This document shows, piece after piece, positions 8,834 through 17,357 of a stretch of DNA of 64,000 bases. The notes under the pieces were generated by a model that saw only the letters and a list, made by a program, of their open reading frames with translations, had not been told where the DNA came from and made no database searches. The DNA lies in assembly GCA_963820965.1 (NCBI GenBank), contig CAWGCC010000031.1, positions 434,001 to 498,000 on the forward strand. The letters are read 5' to 3'. Within the stretch, counting starts at the first letter, position 1. Each line of letters opens with the position of its first letter. The position numbers and the translations under genes were made by a program. The stretch is from DATEDA01 sp963820965 (lineage in GTDB: Bacteria; Pseudomonadota; Gammaproteobacteria; Burkholderiales; SG8-39).

Positions 8834-9322
8834 TCATTCTCCGATTCGTTCGAGCAATCCCTGCAGCGCGAAGATGACCGACTGTCGTCGCACCTCGCCC
8901 CGGTCGCCCTGGAAGTGCTTGGTCGCAGCGTCGGCTCCGCCGTCGATGAGCGCCCAGCCGAAGCAGACCATTCCGACCGGCTTCGTCGCGGTGCCGCCGG
9001 TCGGGCCGGCGACACCCGTCACCGAAACCGCGACCTGCGCGCGGCTCGCGCGAAGCGCACCGCGGGCCATTTCGAGCGCGGTCGCCTCGCTCACCGCGCC
9101 AGCCTCGTCGATCGTCTCGGCCCGGACGCCGAGGAGCTCGCGCTTCGCCTCGTTCGAATAAGTGACGAACCCGCGTTCGAACCAGTCGGAGCTGCCCGCA
9201 ATCGCGGTCACGGCCTGCGCCACCCAGCCGCCGGTGCACGACTCCGCGGTGACGAGCTTGAGTCCGCGCGCCTTGAGCCGGTCGCCGGCGAGCGTCGCGA
9301 GGGTGGTGAGCGTGTCAGCCAT
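8834..9322 (-). CDS. pncC: Nicotinamide-nucleotide amidase (CinA C-terminal domain)
   Basis: This is a 162-residue single-domain CinA-C protein that deamidates NMN to nicotinate mononucleotide in NAD salvage. LKLVTAESCTGGWVAQAVTA contains the catalytic Ser region (ESCTGG), and VSVTGVAGPTGGTATKPVG is the conserved C-terminal loop. The ATG at 9322 was chosen by family length; an upstream extension would add ~19 nonhomologous residues. It overlaps the FkbM gene's 3' end by 8 bp. The N-terminal COG1058 domain of full-length CinA is absent, as in E. coli PncC. Confidence 0.9.
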   Translation of the reverse strand: MADTLTTLATLAGDRLKARGLKLVTAESCTGGWVAQAVTAIAGSSDWFERGFVTYSNEAKRELLGVRAETIDEAGAVSEATALEMARGALRASRAQVAVSVTGVAGPTGGTATKPVGMVCFGWALIDGGADAATKHFQGDRGEVRRQSVIFALQGLLERIGE

Positions 9323-10223
9323 CGCGCATCGCGCCGCGGGATACCGGCTTGCCTTGCCAGGTATCGTGCGGCCCGGCAACCTCCGTCAGCCCGCCGGGAC
9401 GGAGGTCGAACTCCGCCGGCACGCAGAACATGTTGGCCGAGACGATGGTACCGAACAGGTTCTCCGCGTTACGGGCGAAATTGCCGGGGTTGAAGAGCGG
9501 CGGCAGATGCCAGAACGCCCGGTACCCCAGGGCGTTCACCAGCCCGATCAGCGCCGGCGAGCGATCGGTGCGGTCGTTCTCGAGGTAGAGGAGCGGCCGC
9601 AACCGCGCGATCGTCGCGCGCGCGCCCGCCAACACATCCTCCTCCATCCCTTCCACGTCGATCTTGATGAGCCGGCATGCCGCGAGCTCGAGGTCGTCGA
9701 TGCGCTCGACCGGCACCGGCTCGCCCCCGCCGACGCGCGCGGAGAGCTCGACTGCCGCGAAGTTGTGAGCTAGCGACGGTGGAATGACGGGGACGCGCGC
9801 GGTTCCGGTGCGGGCGCCGAGCGCGTGCGGGCGGGCGACCACGTTGCCGATCTCGTTGAGCGCGAGGTTGCAGCAGAGGAGCTGAAAGACGAGCCGCTGC
9901 GGCTCGTAGGCGAACACGCGCCCTTCCGGCCCGACCGCACGCGCGAGCGGCACGGTGACCGGCCCGATGTTGGCGCCCGCCTCGATCACGACGTCGCCGG
10001 GCCGCAGCCAGGTCGTCAGGAACCCGACCTCGATCTCGGAGTACTCCGCGTACGCCTGGAGCGAGCGGCCGACGTACTGGTCGTTGCGGTTGTAGGCGAT
10101 CAGGCCGTAGCGCCACTCGCGCAGCTCGACGTGCGTCCACCGCGCCCCGGCGGATACCGACTGCCCCTCGGGCGCCGGCGCGGCGTCCGATCCGAACAGC
10201 GAGCGCAGGAGCGACTGCAGCAT
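9315..10223 (-). CDS. FkbM-family SAM-dependent methyltransferase
   Basis: This is a 302-residue protein with the FkbM layout. SAM-binding GDVVIEAGANIGPVTVPLAR and VFAYEPQRLVFQLL come first, and LIKIDVEGMEEDVLAGA is the FkbM signature. FkbM enzymes O-methylate diverse small molecules and glycans, and the substrate here is unknown. The ATG shares one base with the pgpA stop (TGATG), so it is translationally coupled to a phospholipid gene, although no functional link is obvious. Confidence 0.88.
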   Translation of the reverse strand: MLQSLLRSLFGSDAAPAPEGQSVSAGARWTHVELREWRYGLIAYNRNDQYVGRSLQAYAEYSEIEVGFLTTWLRPGDVVIEAGANIGPVTVPLARAVGPEGRVFAYEPQRLVFQLLCCNLALNEIGNVVARPHALGARTGTARVPVIPPSLAHNFAAVELSARVGGGEPVPVERIDDLELAACRLIKIDVEGMEEDVLAGARATIARLRPLLYLENDRTDRSPALIGLVNALGYRAFWHLPPLFNPGNFARNAENLFGTIVSANMFCVPAEFDLRPGGLTEVAGPHDTWQGKPVSRGAMRDG

Positions 10224-10726
10224 CAGGCCGGTTCCAGGATTCGTCTCGCCGCGGCGACCACGAGGACGGTATAGAACGCCGCGAGAACGTCGTCGAGCAT
10301 CACGCCCAAGCCCCCCTTCACCGTGCGGTCCACGCGGCGAATCGGCGGCGGCTTGACCACGTCGAAGAACCGGAACGCGAAGAAGGCGAGAGCCTGCCAC
10401 GACAGCCCGGCCGGGGTGAACATCAGCACCGCGAGGAAGGCGACGATCTCGTCCCAGTTCATCCCGCCGTGGTCGGAGATCCCGAGCGCACGCCCGGTGC
10501 GGTCGCACGCCCAGACGCCGAGCGCGAAGAACGCGACGATCGCGGCGGCGAGCCATGCGACCGGCAACCAGCGCGCGAGTACGGCGTAGAGCGGGAATGC
10601 GAGCAGCGTGCCGACGGTGCCCGGCGCGAACCGCGACAGGCCGGTGCCGAATCCGAGCGCGATGAAGTGCGCCGGGTGCGAGAAGAGGAAGCGGAGGCCC
10701 GGGCGCAGCGTGGCATGTGCGGTCAT
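10223..10726 (-). CDS. pgpA: Phosphatidylglycerophosphatase A
   Basis: This 167-residue inner-membrane enzyme dephosphorylates phosphatidylglycerol phosphate to make phosphatidylglycerol. FGTGLSRFAPGTVGTLLAFP is the N-terminal signature, and GGMNWDEIVAFLAVL and DDVLAAFYTVLV carry the conserved acidic residues. About four hydrophobic segments are visible. The start overlaps the thiL stop by 4 bp (ATGA); thiL-pgpA adjacency is common in proteobacteria. Confidence 0.93.
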   Translation of the reverse strand: MTAHATLRPGLRFLFSHPAHFIALGFGTGLSRFAPGTVGTLLAFPLYAVLARWLPVAWLAAAIVAFFALGVWACDRTGRALGISDHGGMNWDEIVAFLAVLMFTPAGLSWQALAFFAFRFFDVVKPPPIRRVDRTVKGGLGVMLDDVLAAFYTVLVVAAARRILEPA

Positions 10727-11679
10727 CGGAAGTGATCGTACCCGCGACGCGGGACTTCCATCGGCTCGCCGTGGGCGAGCAGACGCACCGCCGGCTGTCC
10801 CGCGAGGAAGCGCCCGATGCGAGTCACCACCGCGTCCGCGGCTCGCGCCGCGGCCCCGACCTCGTCCCGCTTCGCGGCCGGCGCGGTAAACACGAGCTCG
10901 TAGTCGTCGCCACCGGCGACGAGGCACTCGAGGGCAAGCCGCTCGTCCGGGCAGGCGGCCAACGCCGGCGAACGCGGCAGCGCCTCGAGGTCCACCTCCG
11001 CGGCGGCCCCCGACCGCTCCGCGATGTGCGCGAGATCGGCGAGCAGGCCGTCGGAGACGTCGATCGCTGCGGCGGCGATACCGCGGAGCTTCCGGCCAAG
11101 CGCCACGCGCGGCTCCGGCGCCTCCAGGCGCTCGACGCAGTGCGCTGCGGCTGCGTCGTCGAGCGCGACGCGGCCGGCGAGATGCGCGAGGCCGAGCGCG
11201 GCGTCGCCGGTCGTTCCCGACAGCCAGACGTCCTCGCCCGGAGTCGCCGCGTCGCGGCGCAGCGCGTAGCCGGGCGGGAGCGTGCCGAGCGCGGTGATGG
11301 AGATCGCGCGCGGGCCGCGCGTCGTGTCGCCCCCGATCAGCTCGATGCCGTGCGCGTCGGCGAGCGCGGAGAGGCCCCCCGCAAAGGCCGCGAGCCACGC
11401 TTCGTCCGCATCGGGCAGCGCGAGCGCGAGCTGGAACCACCGCGGGTCGGCCCCCATCGCGGCGAGGTCGGACAGATTGACGGCGAGCGACTTGTGGCCG
11501 AGCCGCCGCGGATCGGTGCCGGGGAGGAAATGCGTCCCTTCGACGAGCATGTCGGTCGTGATCGCGAGCAGGAGGCCCGTCGGCGCTTTCACCAGCGCGC
11601 AGTCGTCGCCGACGCCGAGCGCCGCCGTGCGCGCTGGCCGCGCGAAGTAGCGCTCGATCAGCTCGAACTCGGTGCGCAC
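10723..11679 (-). CDS. thiL: Thiamine-monophosphate kinase
   Basis: This 318-residue enzyme phosphorylates thiamine monophosphate to the active cofactor thiamine diphosphate. It shows the AIRS/ThiL-fold motifs: GVGDDCALVK near the N-terminus (nucleotide/metal), TDMLVEGTHFLPGTDPRRLG, and GGDTTRGPRAISITALG. DVSDGLLADLAHIAERSG is the second metal-binding segment. It lies in the nusB-thiL-pgpA order usual in proteobacteria, 79 bp after nusB. Confidence 0.95.
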   Translation of the reverse strand: MRTEFELIERYFARPARTAALGVGDDCALVKAPTGLLLAITTDMLVEGTHFLPGTDPRRLGHKSLAVNLSDLAAMGADPRWFQLALALPDADEAWLAAFAGGLSALADAHGIELIGGDTTRGPRAISITALGTLPPGYALRRDAATPGEDVWLSGTTGDAALGLAHLAGRVALDDAAAAHCVERLEAPEPRVALGRKLRGIAAAAIDVSDGLLADLAHIAERSGAAAEVDLEALPRSPALAACPDERLALECLVAGGDDYELVFTAPAAKRDEVGAAARAADAVVTRIGRFLAGQPAVRLLAHGEPMEVPRRGYDHFR

Positions 11680-11758
11680 TCAGCCGGCGCGGCGCGCAGC
11701 GCCAGGCGCTTCGTCTCTCTCGACGAGCGGTTCGCGGACCGGCCGAGCATGCCGGACG

Positions 11759-12181
11759 TCACGCCCGACGTTCGCCGGGACGCAACGCGGGTACGAGCTT
11801 GTCGAGCACGCCGTTCACGTACTTGTAGCCGTCGGTGCCGCCGAAGAGCTTCGCGAGCTCGATCGCCTCGCTGATCACGACCCGGAACGGGATCTCGGGC
11901 GAGTGCTTGAGCTCCCACGCCGCGAGCAGGAGGATGCCGCGCTCGACCGGCGAGAGCAGCTCGACCTTGCGATCGAGCACCGGCGCGATCTCGGCTTTCA
12001 GCGCCTCGGCCTCCGCGATCGTGCCGTCGAGCGCCGCGCGGAAGTACGCCGCATCGGCCTTGTCGAAATGCTGATCCTCCGCGAGCTGGGTCCGGATGTC
12101 GGCCGTGGGCTGACCGGCGAGCTGCCACTGGTAGAGGCCCTGCAGCGCGTATTCGCGGGCGCGGCGGCGGGCGGACTTCAC
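11759..12181 (-). CDS. nusB: Transcription antitermination factor NusB
   Basis: This 140-residue all-helical protein binds boxA RNA with NusE (S10) to support rRNA antitermination. It begins with the basic RRRAREYALQGLYQWQLAG and has ERGILLLAAWELKH and PFRVVISEAIELAKLFGGTD, the conserved helices 4-5. Its length is typical. It starts 4 bp after the ribH stop, the classic ribH-nusB arrangement. Confidence 0.95.
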   Translation of the reverse strand: MKSARRRAREYALQGLYQWQLAGQPTADIRTQLAEDQHFDKADAAYFRAALDGTIAEAEALKAEIAPVLDRKVELLSPVERGILLLAAWELKHSPEIPFRVVISEAIELAKLFGGTDGYKYVNGVLDKLVPALRPGERRA

Positions 12182-12185
12182 GGCT

Positions 12186-12650
12186 TCACCGGTGGAGCCT
12201 GTCGATCGCGCGCGCGAGGCGCGCCATCTCGACGGCGACCTCGGCGCAGTCGCGGCCTTTCGGGGCGGCGCGCTCTTCGGCCTGCGCGTCGGTGTCGGCA
12301 GTGAGGATGCCGTTCGCGACCGGGACGCCGCTATCGAGCTGGACCTGCATCAGGCCCGACGCCGACTCGTTCGCGACCACCTCGAAGTGATAGGTCTCGC
12401 CGCGGATCACCGCGCCGAGCGCGACGAGCGCATCGTACTTCCCGGTCGTGGCGAGCTTCTGCAGCGCGAGCGGCGCTTCCAGCGCGCCGGCGACGGCGAC
12501 GACGGCGATGTCGGACCCGGCGACGCCCAGCTCGCCGAGCCGTCGGAGGCAGGCCTCGAGCGCAAGCCGGCCGATCGGCTCGTTGAAGCGGCAGCGCACG
12601 ATGCCGATCGTCAGGCCTGTGCCGTCGAGGCCCGTCTTGATCTCGACCAT
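12186..12650 (-). CDS. ribH: 6,7-dimethyl-8-ribityllumazine synthase
   Basis: This 154-residue enzyme condenses the ribityl-pyrimidine with dihydroxybutanone phosphate to form lumazine, the penultimate riboflavin step. Family motifs are IVRCRFNEPIGRLALEACLR, VAGALEAPLALQKLA and ALGAVIRGETYHFEVVANES, which includes the catalytic His and the phosphate-binding loop. The ATG at 12650 lies 11 bp after the ribB stop, and nusB follows 4 bp later. A long upstream in-frame ORF is a shadow of ribB. Confidence 0.95.
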   Translation of the reverse strand: MVEIKTGLDGTGLTIGIVRCRFNEPIGRLALEACLRRLGELGVAGSDIAVVAVAGALEAPLALQKLATTGKYDALVALGAVIRGETYHFEVVANESASGLMQVQLDSGVPVANGILTADTDAQAEERAAPKGRDCAEVAVEMARLARAIDRLHR

Positions 12651-12661
12651 TGGCGGGGGTG

Positions 12662-13768
12662 CTACTCCGTCGAGGCGGCTCGCGCCGGGCTTTCGTAGCC
12701 GGTGACCTCGAGCCCCCAGCCGGCCATGCTGGGCATTCGGCGCGGCGCGGCCATGAGCCGCATCCGGCCGACCTTGAGGTCGCGCAGGATCTGCGCCCCG
12801 ATGCCGTAGGTGAGGAGCGCGCGGCGCGCCGGTTGCGCGGCCGGGTACTCTGCGACCCGCTCGATGATCTGCGCTGCGCTCTCGGTGCAGTTGAGGAGCA
12901 CGACCACGCCCCGACCCGCGCGGTCGATCGCGGCGAGCGCCTCGTGCACCGTCCACGAGTGGCCGCCGGGCGAGGTCTCGAGGAGGTCGAGGAGCGAGAG
13001 CGGCTCGTGCACCCGGACGAGCGTCTCGGTGCCCGGCGAGATCTCGCCGCGCACGAGCGCGAGGTGCGTCTCGCCCGGGAGCTTCTCGAGGTAGGTGACC
13101 ATCCGGAAGCGCCCGAACGGGGTCTCGATCTCGCGCTCGATCACGCGCTTGATCAGGCTCTCGTTGCGGCTGCGGAACTCGATGAGGTCGGCGATGGTGC
13201 CGAGCTTCAGCCCGTGCGCGCGCGCGAACTCGACGAGATCCGGCAACCGCGCCATCGTGCCGTCGTCCTTCATGATCTCGCACAGCACCGCCGCCGGCGC
13301 CAGGTCGGCGAGCTGCGCAAGGTCGCAGCAGGCCTCGGTGTGCCCCGCCCGGGCGAGCACGCCGCCCGGCTGGGCGATGAGCGGAAAGACGTGGCCCGGC
13401 TGCACGATGTCGTCCGGACGGGCGGCCGGCGAGGCGGCGACCCGGATCGTGTGCGCGCGGTCCGCGGCCGAGATGCCCGTGGTGACGCCGCTCGCCGCCT
13501 CGATCGACACGGTGAAGTTGGTGCCGTGCACCGAGCGGTTGTGCGGCACCATCGGCCCGAGGTTGAGCCGCCGCGCGTGGGCTTCGGTGACCGGCATGCA
13601 GACGAGACCCCGGCCGTGCTTCGCCATGAAGTTGATCTTCTCCGCGGTCACGAACTCGGCGGCGAAGACGAGGTCGCCCTCGTTCTCGCGGTCCTCGTCG
13701 TCGACGAGGATCACCATGTTGCCGGCCTTGAACTCGGCGATGATCTCCGGGATCGGGGAAATGCTCAT
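12662..13768 (-). CDS. ribB: 3,4-dihydroxy-2-butanone 4-phosphate synthase with degenerate RibA domain
   Basis: This is a 368-residue RibBA-shaped protein. Residues ~1-205 form an intact RibB domain: VILVDDEDRENEGDL (metal-binding acidic loop), PHNRSVHGTNFTVSIEA, VFPLIAQPGGVLARAGHTEA. It makes the four-carbon unit for riboflavin from ribulose 5-phosphate. Residues ~206-368 have the RibA fold, but where GTP cyclohydrolase II has its zinc cysteines (RVHSECLTGDVFGS-RCDC type) this one reads VRVHEPLSLLDLLETSPGGH with no Cys. The RibA half is therefore very likely inactive, like the RibBX hybrids described in other proteobacteria. A separate ribA should exist elsewhere. ribH and nusB follow. Confidence 0.93.
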   Translation of the reverse strand: MSISPIPEIIAEFKAGNMVILVDDEDRENEGDLVFAAEFVTAEKINFMAKHGRGLVCMPVTEAHARRLNLGPMVPHNRSVHGTNFTVSIEAASGVTTGISAADRAHTIRVAASPAARPDDIVQPGHVFPLIAQPGGVLARAGHTEACCDLAQLADLAPAAVLCEIMKDDGTMARLPDLVEFARAHGLKLGTIADLIEFRSRNESLIKRVIEREIETPFGRFRMVTYLEKLPGETHLALVRGEISPGTETLVRVHEPLSLLDLLETSPGGHSWTVHEALAAIDRAGRGVVVLLNCTESAAQIIERVAEYPAAQPARRALLTYGIGAQILRDLKVGRMRLMAAPRRMPSMAGWGLEVTGYESPARAASTE

Positions 13769-13785
13769 CGGCGAAATTGTAGTCG

Positions 13786-15345
13786 CTACTTGCCCGGCTT
13801 GAAATCGAACGCGTAGGTGCGCTCGTCCGCGCGCGGCGCGTAGACGATGCCCTTGCGCGCGGCCCATACGTTGACCTGGTGGTAGAGCGGGATGATGCCG
13901 CGGTCGGTCATCGCCACCGCTGCTGCCTCCTGCAGGACCTTCTCGCGCTTCGCGTCGTCGACGGTGGCGAGCCCCTGAACGAGGAGCTGGTCCATCTTCG
14001 CGTTGGAATAGCGGCCGCGGTTGACGGTGCCCATGCCCTTGTCGCGGTCGTACGTCGCGAGCAGCGCCTTCAGGGGCGACGCCACTTCGCCGGTGTCGGT
14101 GCCCCACCCGACGAACATCAGGCTGAACTCGAGCCGGTTCGCACGCGAGAAGTAGACCGACGCCGGCATCGTCACGACGGTCGCCTGGACGCCCACGCGC
14201 TGCAGCATCTGCGCGATCGCCTGCGCGACCTTCTCGTCGTTCACGTAGCGGTCGTTCGGCCCGTGCAGCGTCACCGCGAAGCCGTCCGGCCAGCCGGCCT
14301 CCCTGAGGAGCTTCCGCGCGCCGTCCGGATCGTACCGGTCGGGTTTCAGGGCGTCGGCGTAGCCGAACATGCCCTTCGGCATCAGCTGCCCGGTGGGCAC
14401 CGCGGCGCCTTCCATGACGCGCTCGACGATCGCGTCGCGGTAGAGCGCGCTGGACAGTGCCTGGCGCACGCGGGCGTCCTTCAGGGGATTCCGGTCGAGC
14501 GGCTTGCCGGCCTTGTCGCTGACCATCGGCGACTGGTCGCGGTTGGAGTCGAGATGGAGGTAGATCAGCCGGTTCGACACCGCTCGGAAGAGCTGCAGCT
14601 GCGGGTTCGCCTTCAGCTTCGCGAGGTCGGACGTCGGGACCGCTTCGATCGCCTGCACGTCGCCGGACAGGAGCGCCGCGACGCGTGCCGGATCGCTGGT
14701 GATCAGCCTGAACGTGACCTTCTCCCACGGCGGCTTCGGCCCCCAGTACGAGTCGTTCCGCACGAGCTCGATGCGATCGCCCTTCGCCCAGCGCACGAAG
14801 CGGTACGGCCCGGTGCCGATCGCCGCTTTCCCGGTGTTGAAGTCGTCGGTCGTCGCCTTCTCCGCCGCGCGCTTCGACACGATCATCACCGCGCCGGCCT
14901 CGTTCGGCACCAGCGGATACGGCGTCGCGGTTCTGAGCCGCACGGTGTACTTGTCGACGACGATCCGCTCCGTGATCGCCTTGGTGTACACCGTGTAGGG
15001 GCCGGGCGAGTTCTTGATCGTCTCCGGGCGACCGAGCGAGAACACGACATCCTCGGCGGTGAACTCCGACCCGTCGTGGAACCGCACTCCCTGGCGCAGC
15101 TTGAACTCCCAGGTGAGGTCGTCGATGGCGCGCCACGAGAGCGCGAGTCCGGGCTTGTGCCGCTGGTTCTCGTCCTTGTGGACCAGGAGGTCGAAGACGT
15201 GCTCGCCGAGGCTCGCGTTCGGCGTGAGCAGGTGGAAGTGCGGATCGATCGAGGTCACTTCGGCCGCAAGTCCGATCGTTATCGACTGGGCGTGGGCGGC
15301 CGCGGCGACGGCGAGACCCGCGAGGACTGCGAGGATCCGCTTCAT
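13786..15345 (-). CDS. Dipeptide-type ABC transporter substrate-binding protein (SBP family 5)
   Basis: This is a 519-residue periplasmic binding protein with a clear signal peptide (MKRILAVLAGLAVAAAAHAQ). The family-5 pattern follows: GLAAEVTSIDPHFHLLTPNA, TWEFKLRQGVRFHDGSEFTA, FNTGKAAIGTGPYRFVRWAK, and a C-terminal PLYHQVNVWAARKG. It is clearly paralogous to the two binding proteins at 26-29 kb, but no permease or ATPase genes are beside it. It lies 11 bp after an aspartoacylase-like hydrolase on the same strand. Peptide-like ligands are inferred. It may share the permease encoded at 30 kb. Confidence 0.9.
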   Translation of the reverse strand: MKRILAVLAGLAVAAAAHAQSITIGLAAEVTSIDPHFHLLTPNASLGEHVFDLLVHKDENQRHKPGLALSWRAIDDLTWEFKLRQGVRFHDGSEFTAEDVVFSLGRPETIKNSPGPYTVYTKAITERIVVDKYTVRLRTATPYPLVPNEAGAVMIVSKRAAEKATTDDFNTGKAAIGTGPYRFVRWAKGDRIELVRNDSYWGPKPPWEKVTFRLITSDPARVAALLSGDVQAIEAVPTSDLAKLKANPQLQLFRAVSNRLIYLHLDSNRDQSPMVSDKAGKPLDRNPLKDARVRQALSSALYRDAIVERVMEGAAVPTGQLMPKGMFGYADALKPDRYDPDGARKLLREAGWPDGFAVTLHGPNDRYVNDEKVAQAIAQMLQRVGVQATVVTMPASVYFSRANRLEFSLMFVGWGTDTGEVASPLKALLATYDRDKGMGTVNRGRYSNAKMDQLLVQGLATVDDAKREKVLQEAAAVAMTDRGIIPLYHQVNVWAARKGIVYAPRADERTYAFDFKPGK

Positions 15346-15356
15346 GGCGCGGCCGA

Positions 15357-16328
15357 TCACCGGATGACCCGCCCGAGCCGCACCGCCGTGAGCCCGGCCC
15401 GGACGTAGCGGAGCGGCGCGGGCATCACGAGCACGCAGTCGTCGTACGGCGTCGTCACCGGCTCGCCGCCGTCGTGTGCGATCACCGTGCCGGCATGCTC
15501 GATCGTCTCCATGCCCGTATAGCGCTGAACGAACTCGAAGCGCCCGCTCCTGATCGTGACCGCGTGCGTCACCTGGATGAACCGCTGCGCGAGCCGCGCG
15601 GGCGCCGGATGCATCTCGAAGAACTCGTCTCCCATGATTCCCGCCTCGCGCAGGAAGGCAAGCGATGCGCCGAGCGCGATCGTCGCCGCGTTCGCCTCGC
15701 CGTGCTGGCCGCATTCCACGAGCAGCGCGTTCTTCGGGTCGCTCGCGTCGCCGAAGCCGCCGTAGTCGCGCATCCGCGCGCCGCTCGCGTGGCCCGAGTC
15801 GCTGATCACGAACGCCGGCAGCCCGAGGCGGCGTGCGAGCTCGCGTCCCTTCGGGTGCAGGCCGGCGATCGTGACCGGCGGGGCGGGCAGATGCATCGAG
15901 TGGAGATCGAAGAGCAGGTCGGCGGCGGCGACGACGGGCCGCAGCTCGCGCGCGCGGGCGAGCTCGGAGCTCGTACCCGGGCCGTCGAGCTTGTCGTCGC
16001 TCCAGACGCGGTTCAAGTCCTCGTCGACCCAGCGGGTGGCGGTCGGACGCTCGCTCGAGAAACGGCAGAATGCGTCGACGTTCGCGAACGAGAGCGTGAG
16101 CTTCCCGCGCGCCGGCCGCGTCTCCCAGCGAAAGAGCTGATCCACGGCGTACGCTCCGCACACTTCGTTGCCGTGCGTGAGCGCGTTGATCATCACATGC
16201 GGCCCGGGCCGGCCCGAGTCGAACGTGTGCACGTAGTCGATACCGCTATTGCCGCGGCGGTACCGCGCGAGATCGGGAACCGGGAACTCGGTTGGATAGC
16301 GTTCTTCGTCCATCGCGCGTTTCGTCAA
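15357..16328 (-). CDS. M14-type zinc hydrolase, succinylglutamate desuccinylase/aspartoacylase family
   Basis: This is a 323-residue protein of the AstE/AspA family, zinc enzymes that remove acyl groups from amino acids. NALTHGNEVCGAYAVDQLF gives the zinc-binding HxxE. The third ligand is in LLFDLHSMHLP, and NALLVECGQHGEAN carries the likely catalytic Glu. The C-terminal part is a beta-rich domain. Pairing with an adjacent binding protein suggests hydrolysis of imported acylated amino acids, which is inference. The first Met (MTKRAMDEERY) has a second candidate at residue 6. Confidence 0.82.
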   Translation of the reverse strand: MTKRAMDEERYPTEFPVPDLARYRRGNSGIDYVHTFDSGRPGPHVMINALTHGNEVCGAYAVDQLFRWETRPARGKLTLSFANVDAFCRFSSERPTATRWVDEDLNRVWSDDKLDGPGTSSELARARELRPVVAAADLLFDLHSMHLPAPPVTIAGLHPKGRELARRLGLPAFVISDSGHASGARMRDYGGFGDASDPKNALLVECGQHGEANAATIALGASLAFLREAGIMGDEFFEMHPAPARLAQRFIQVTHAVTIRSGRFEFVQRYTGMETIEHAGTVIAHDGGEPVTTPYDDCVLVMPAPLRYVRAGLTAVRLGRVIR

Positions 16329-16480
16329 TCGGTGCCAGCAAGGAAGAGGCGGATTTTCGCACGGACGCGCACATCGAACGGAACGGGCGTGACGCCTGCT
16401 ACGTTCCCGCAGTGCGGCAGCGGCGGGCGGGAGCGGCTCGTGCTTGATGACGGGTATTGCATAAGGGAGGCGGTCCGATC

Positions 16481-16714
16481 ATGGATACCGCAGTCACACC
16501 CCCCGCTTCGAAGCAGTACACGGTAGTGTTCGTCCAGCCCGGCAAGGACTACGGGTGGATGGTCGCCCTCGCCGGAAGCGGCCACTCGCATTTCTTTGCC
16601 GACCGCAGCCTCGCGCTCACCTACGCGAAAGCGTGGGCCGCCGCGAACCGGCCGAGCAAGGTGTGCGTAAACGGCGGCGGCGAAGGCCTCGAGCACGAGT
16701 GGATCTTCCGCTGA
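16481..16714 (+). CDS. Small hypothetical protein (77 aa)
   Basis: This is a short plus-strand gene with a strong ribosome site (AAGGGAGG at 16463-16470), which decides the ATG at 16481 over an in-frame TTG 24 bases earlier. The protein MDTAVTPPASKQYTVVFVQP has two predicted strands, GWMVALAGSGHSHFFADRSL, then ALTYAKAWAAANR and a final EHEWIFR. It looks like a small alpha-beta fold of the DUF2188 kind, but I cannot assign it. It stands alone between minus-strand genes. Confidence 0.6.
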   Translation: MDTAVTPPASKQYTVVFVQPGKDYGWMVALAGSGHSHFFADRSLALTYAKAWAAANRPSKVCVNGGGEGLEHEWIFR

Positions 16715-16748
16715 GCTGACGCTCAGCGGCACTGCCTGACCCGCCGCG

Positions 16749-17033
16749 TCAGCGTCGCGGCGGCGCTCGCCTTTTTCGCATCACCCCGAGCTTGGGCCGG
16801 TGCGCAGCGCGAAACTGCTCGTACAGGCTCGGCTCTTCCAGTTCGGCGCGCCGCGGCTCGACGCCGCGACGAGCGAGCCACTCGGTGAACCGCGCGCGCT
16901 CGATCTCGCTGCGCAGATTCTCCGCCGCCCATTTTGCGACCTCCGGATCGGTATCGCTCGTGAGCTCGACGAGTTGCGGGATCAGCTCCCGAGTGAAATC
17001 GAGCTGGATGCGGCGCATGAAGGTGTCGGGCAT
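16749..17033 (-). CDS. Hypothetical protein (94 aa)
   Basis: This is a small, mostly helical charged protein. MPDTFMRRIQLDFTRELIPQ is followed by TDPEVAKWAAENLRSEIERA, and the C-terminus is strongly basic (MRKRRAPPRR). The composition looks like a real product rather than a shadow, and codon use is GC-rich like its neighbours. The ATG at 17033 has only a weak ribosome site. Its 3' end lies 34 bp from the convergent small gene. No family recognised. Confidence 0.5.
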   Translation of the reverse strand: MPDTFMRRIQLDFTRELIPQLVELTSDTDPEVAKWAAENLRSEIERARFTEWLARRGVEPRRAELEEPSLYEQFRAAHRPKLGVMRKRRAPPRR

Positions 17034-17357
17034 GGTCGGGGCGTCTTCTCTGGACGCGCTTACCGTGCCACGGCGCAGCGCCGAGCGTCTAGGGCTGTGA
17101 CAGAAGTTTGCGTTCGGAGGACGCGGAGACACGGGCCTCGATGATTGCGATCCCTCTTCTTCCGGACGACCGACCTGCTCAACTCGGGACCTGACCGCCA
17201 GCAGTCGGTCGGAAGGCTCGAGGTGACAGCTCGCCGGCCGCTCGCGGGCCCGAAGCGGACGCGGCGCGCGCTTGGGCATGGTCCTGCGTAGGCGTACCAT
17301 TTTGAGGCGACAAGCCGGGAAGGCGGCCTGCCGAATCAAGAACCAGCGGAGCAAGAC
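17034..17357. other. Gene-free stretch between divergent genes
   Basis: This 324-bp region separates a minus-strand hypothetical from the plus-strand metallo-hydrolase-like gene. I see no convincing gene or RNA. Its last bases hold the ribosome site GCGGAGCAAGAC for the downstream ATG at 17358. Promoters for both neighbours presumably lie here, but no strong hexamer pair stands out. Confidence 0.4.
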
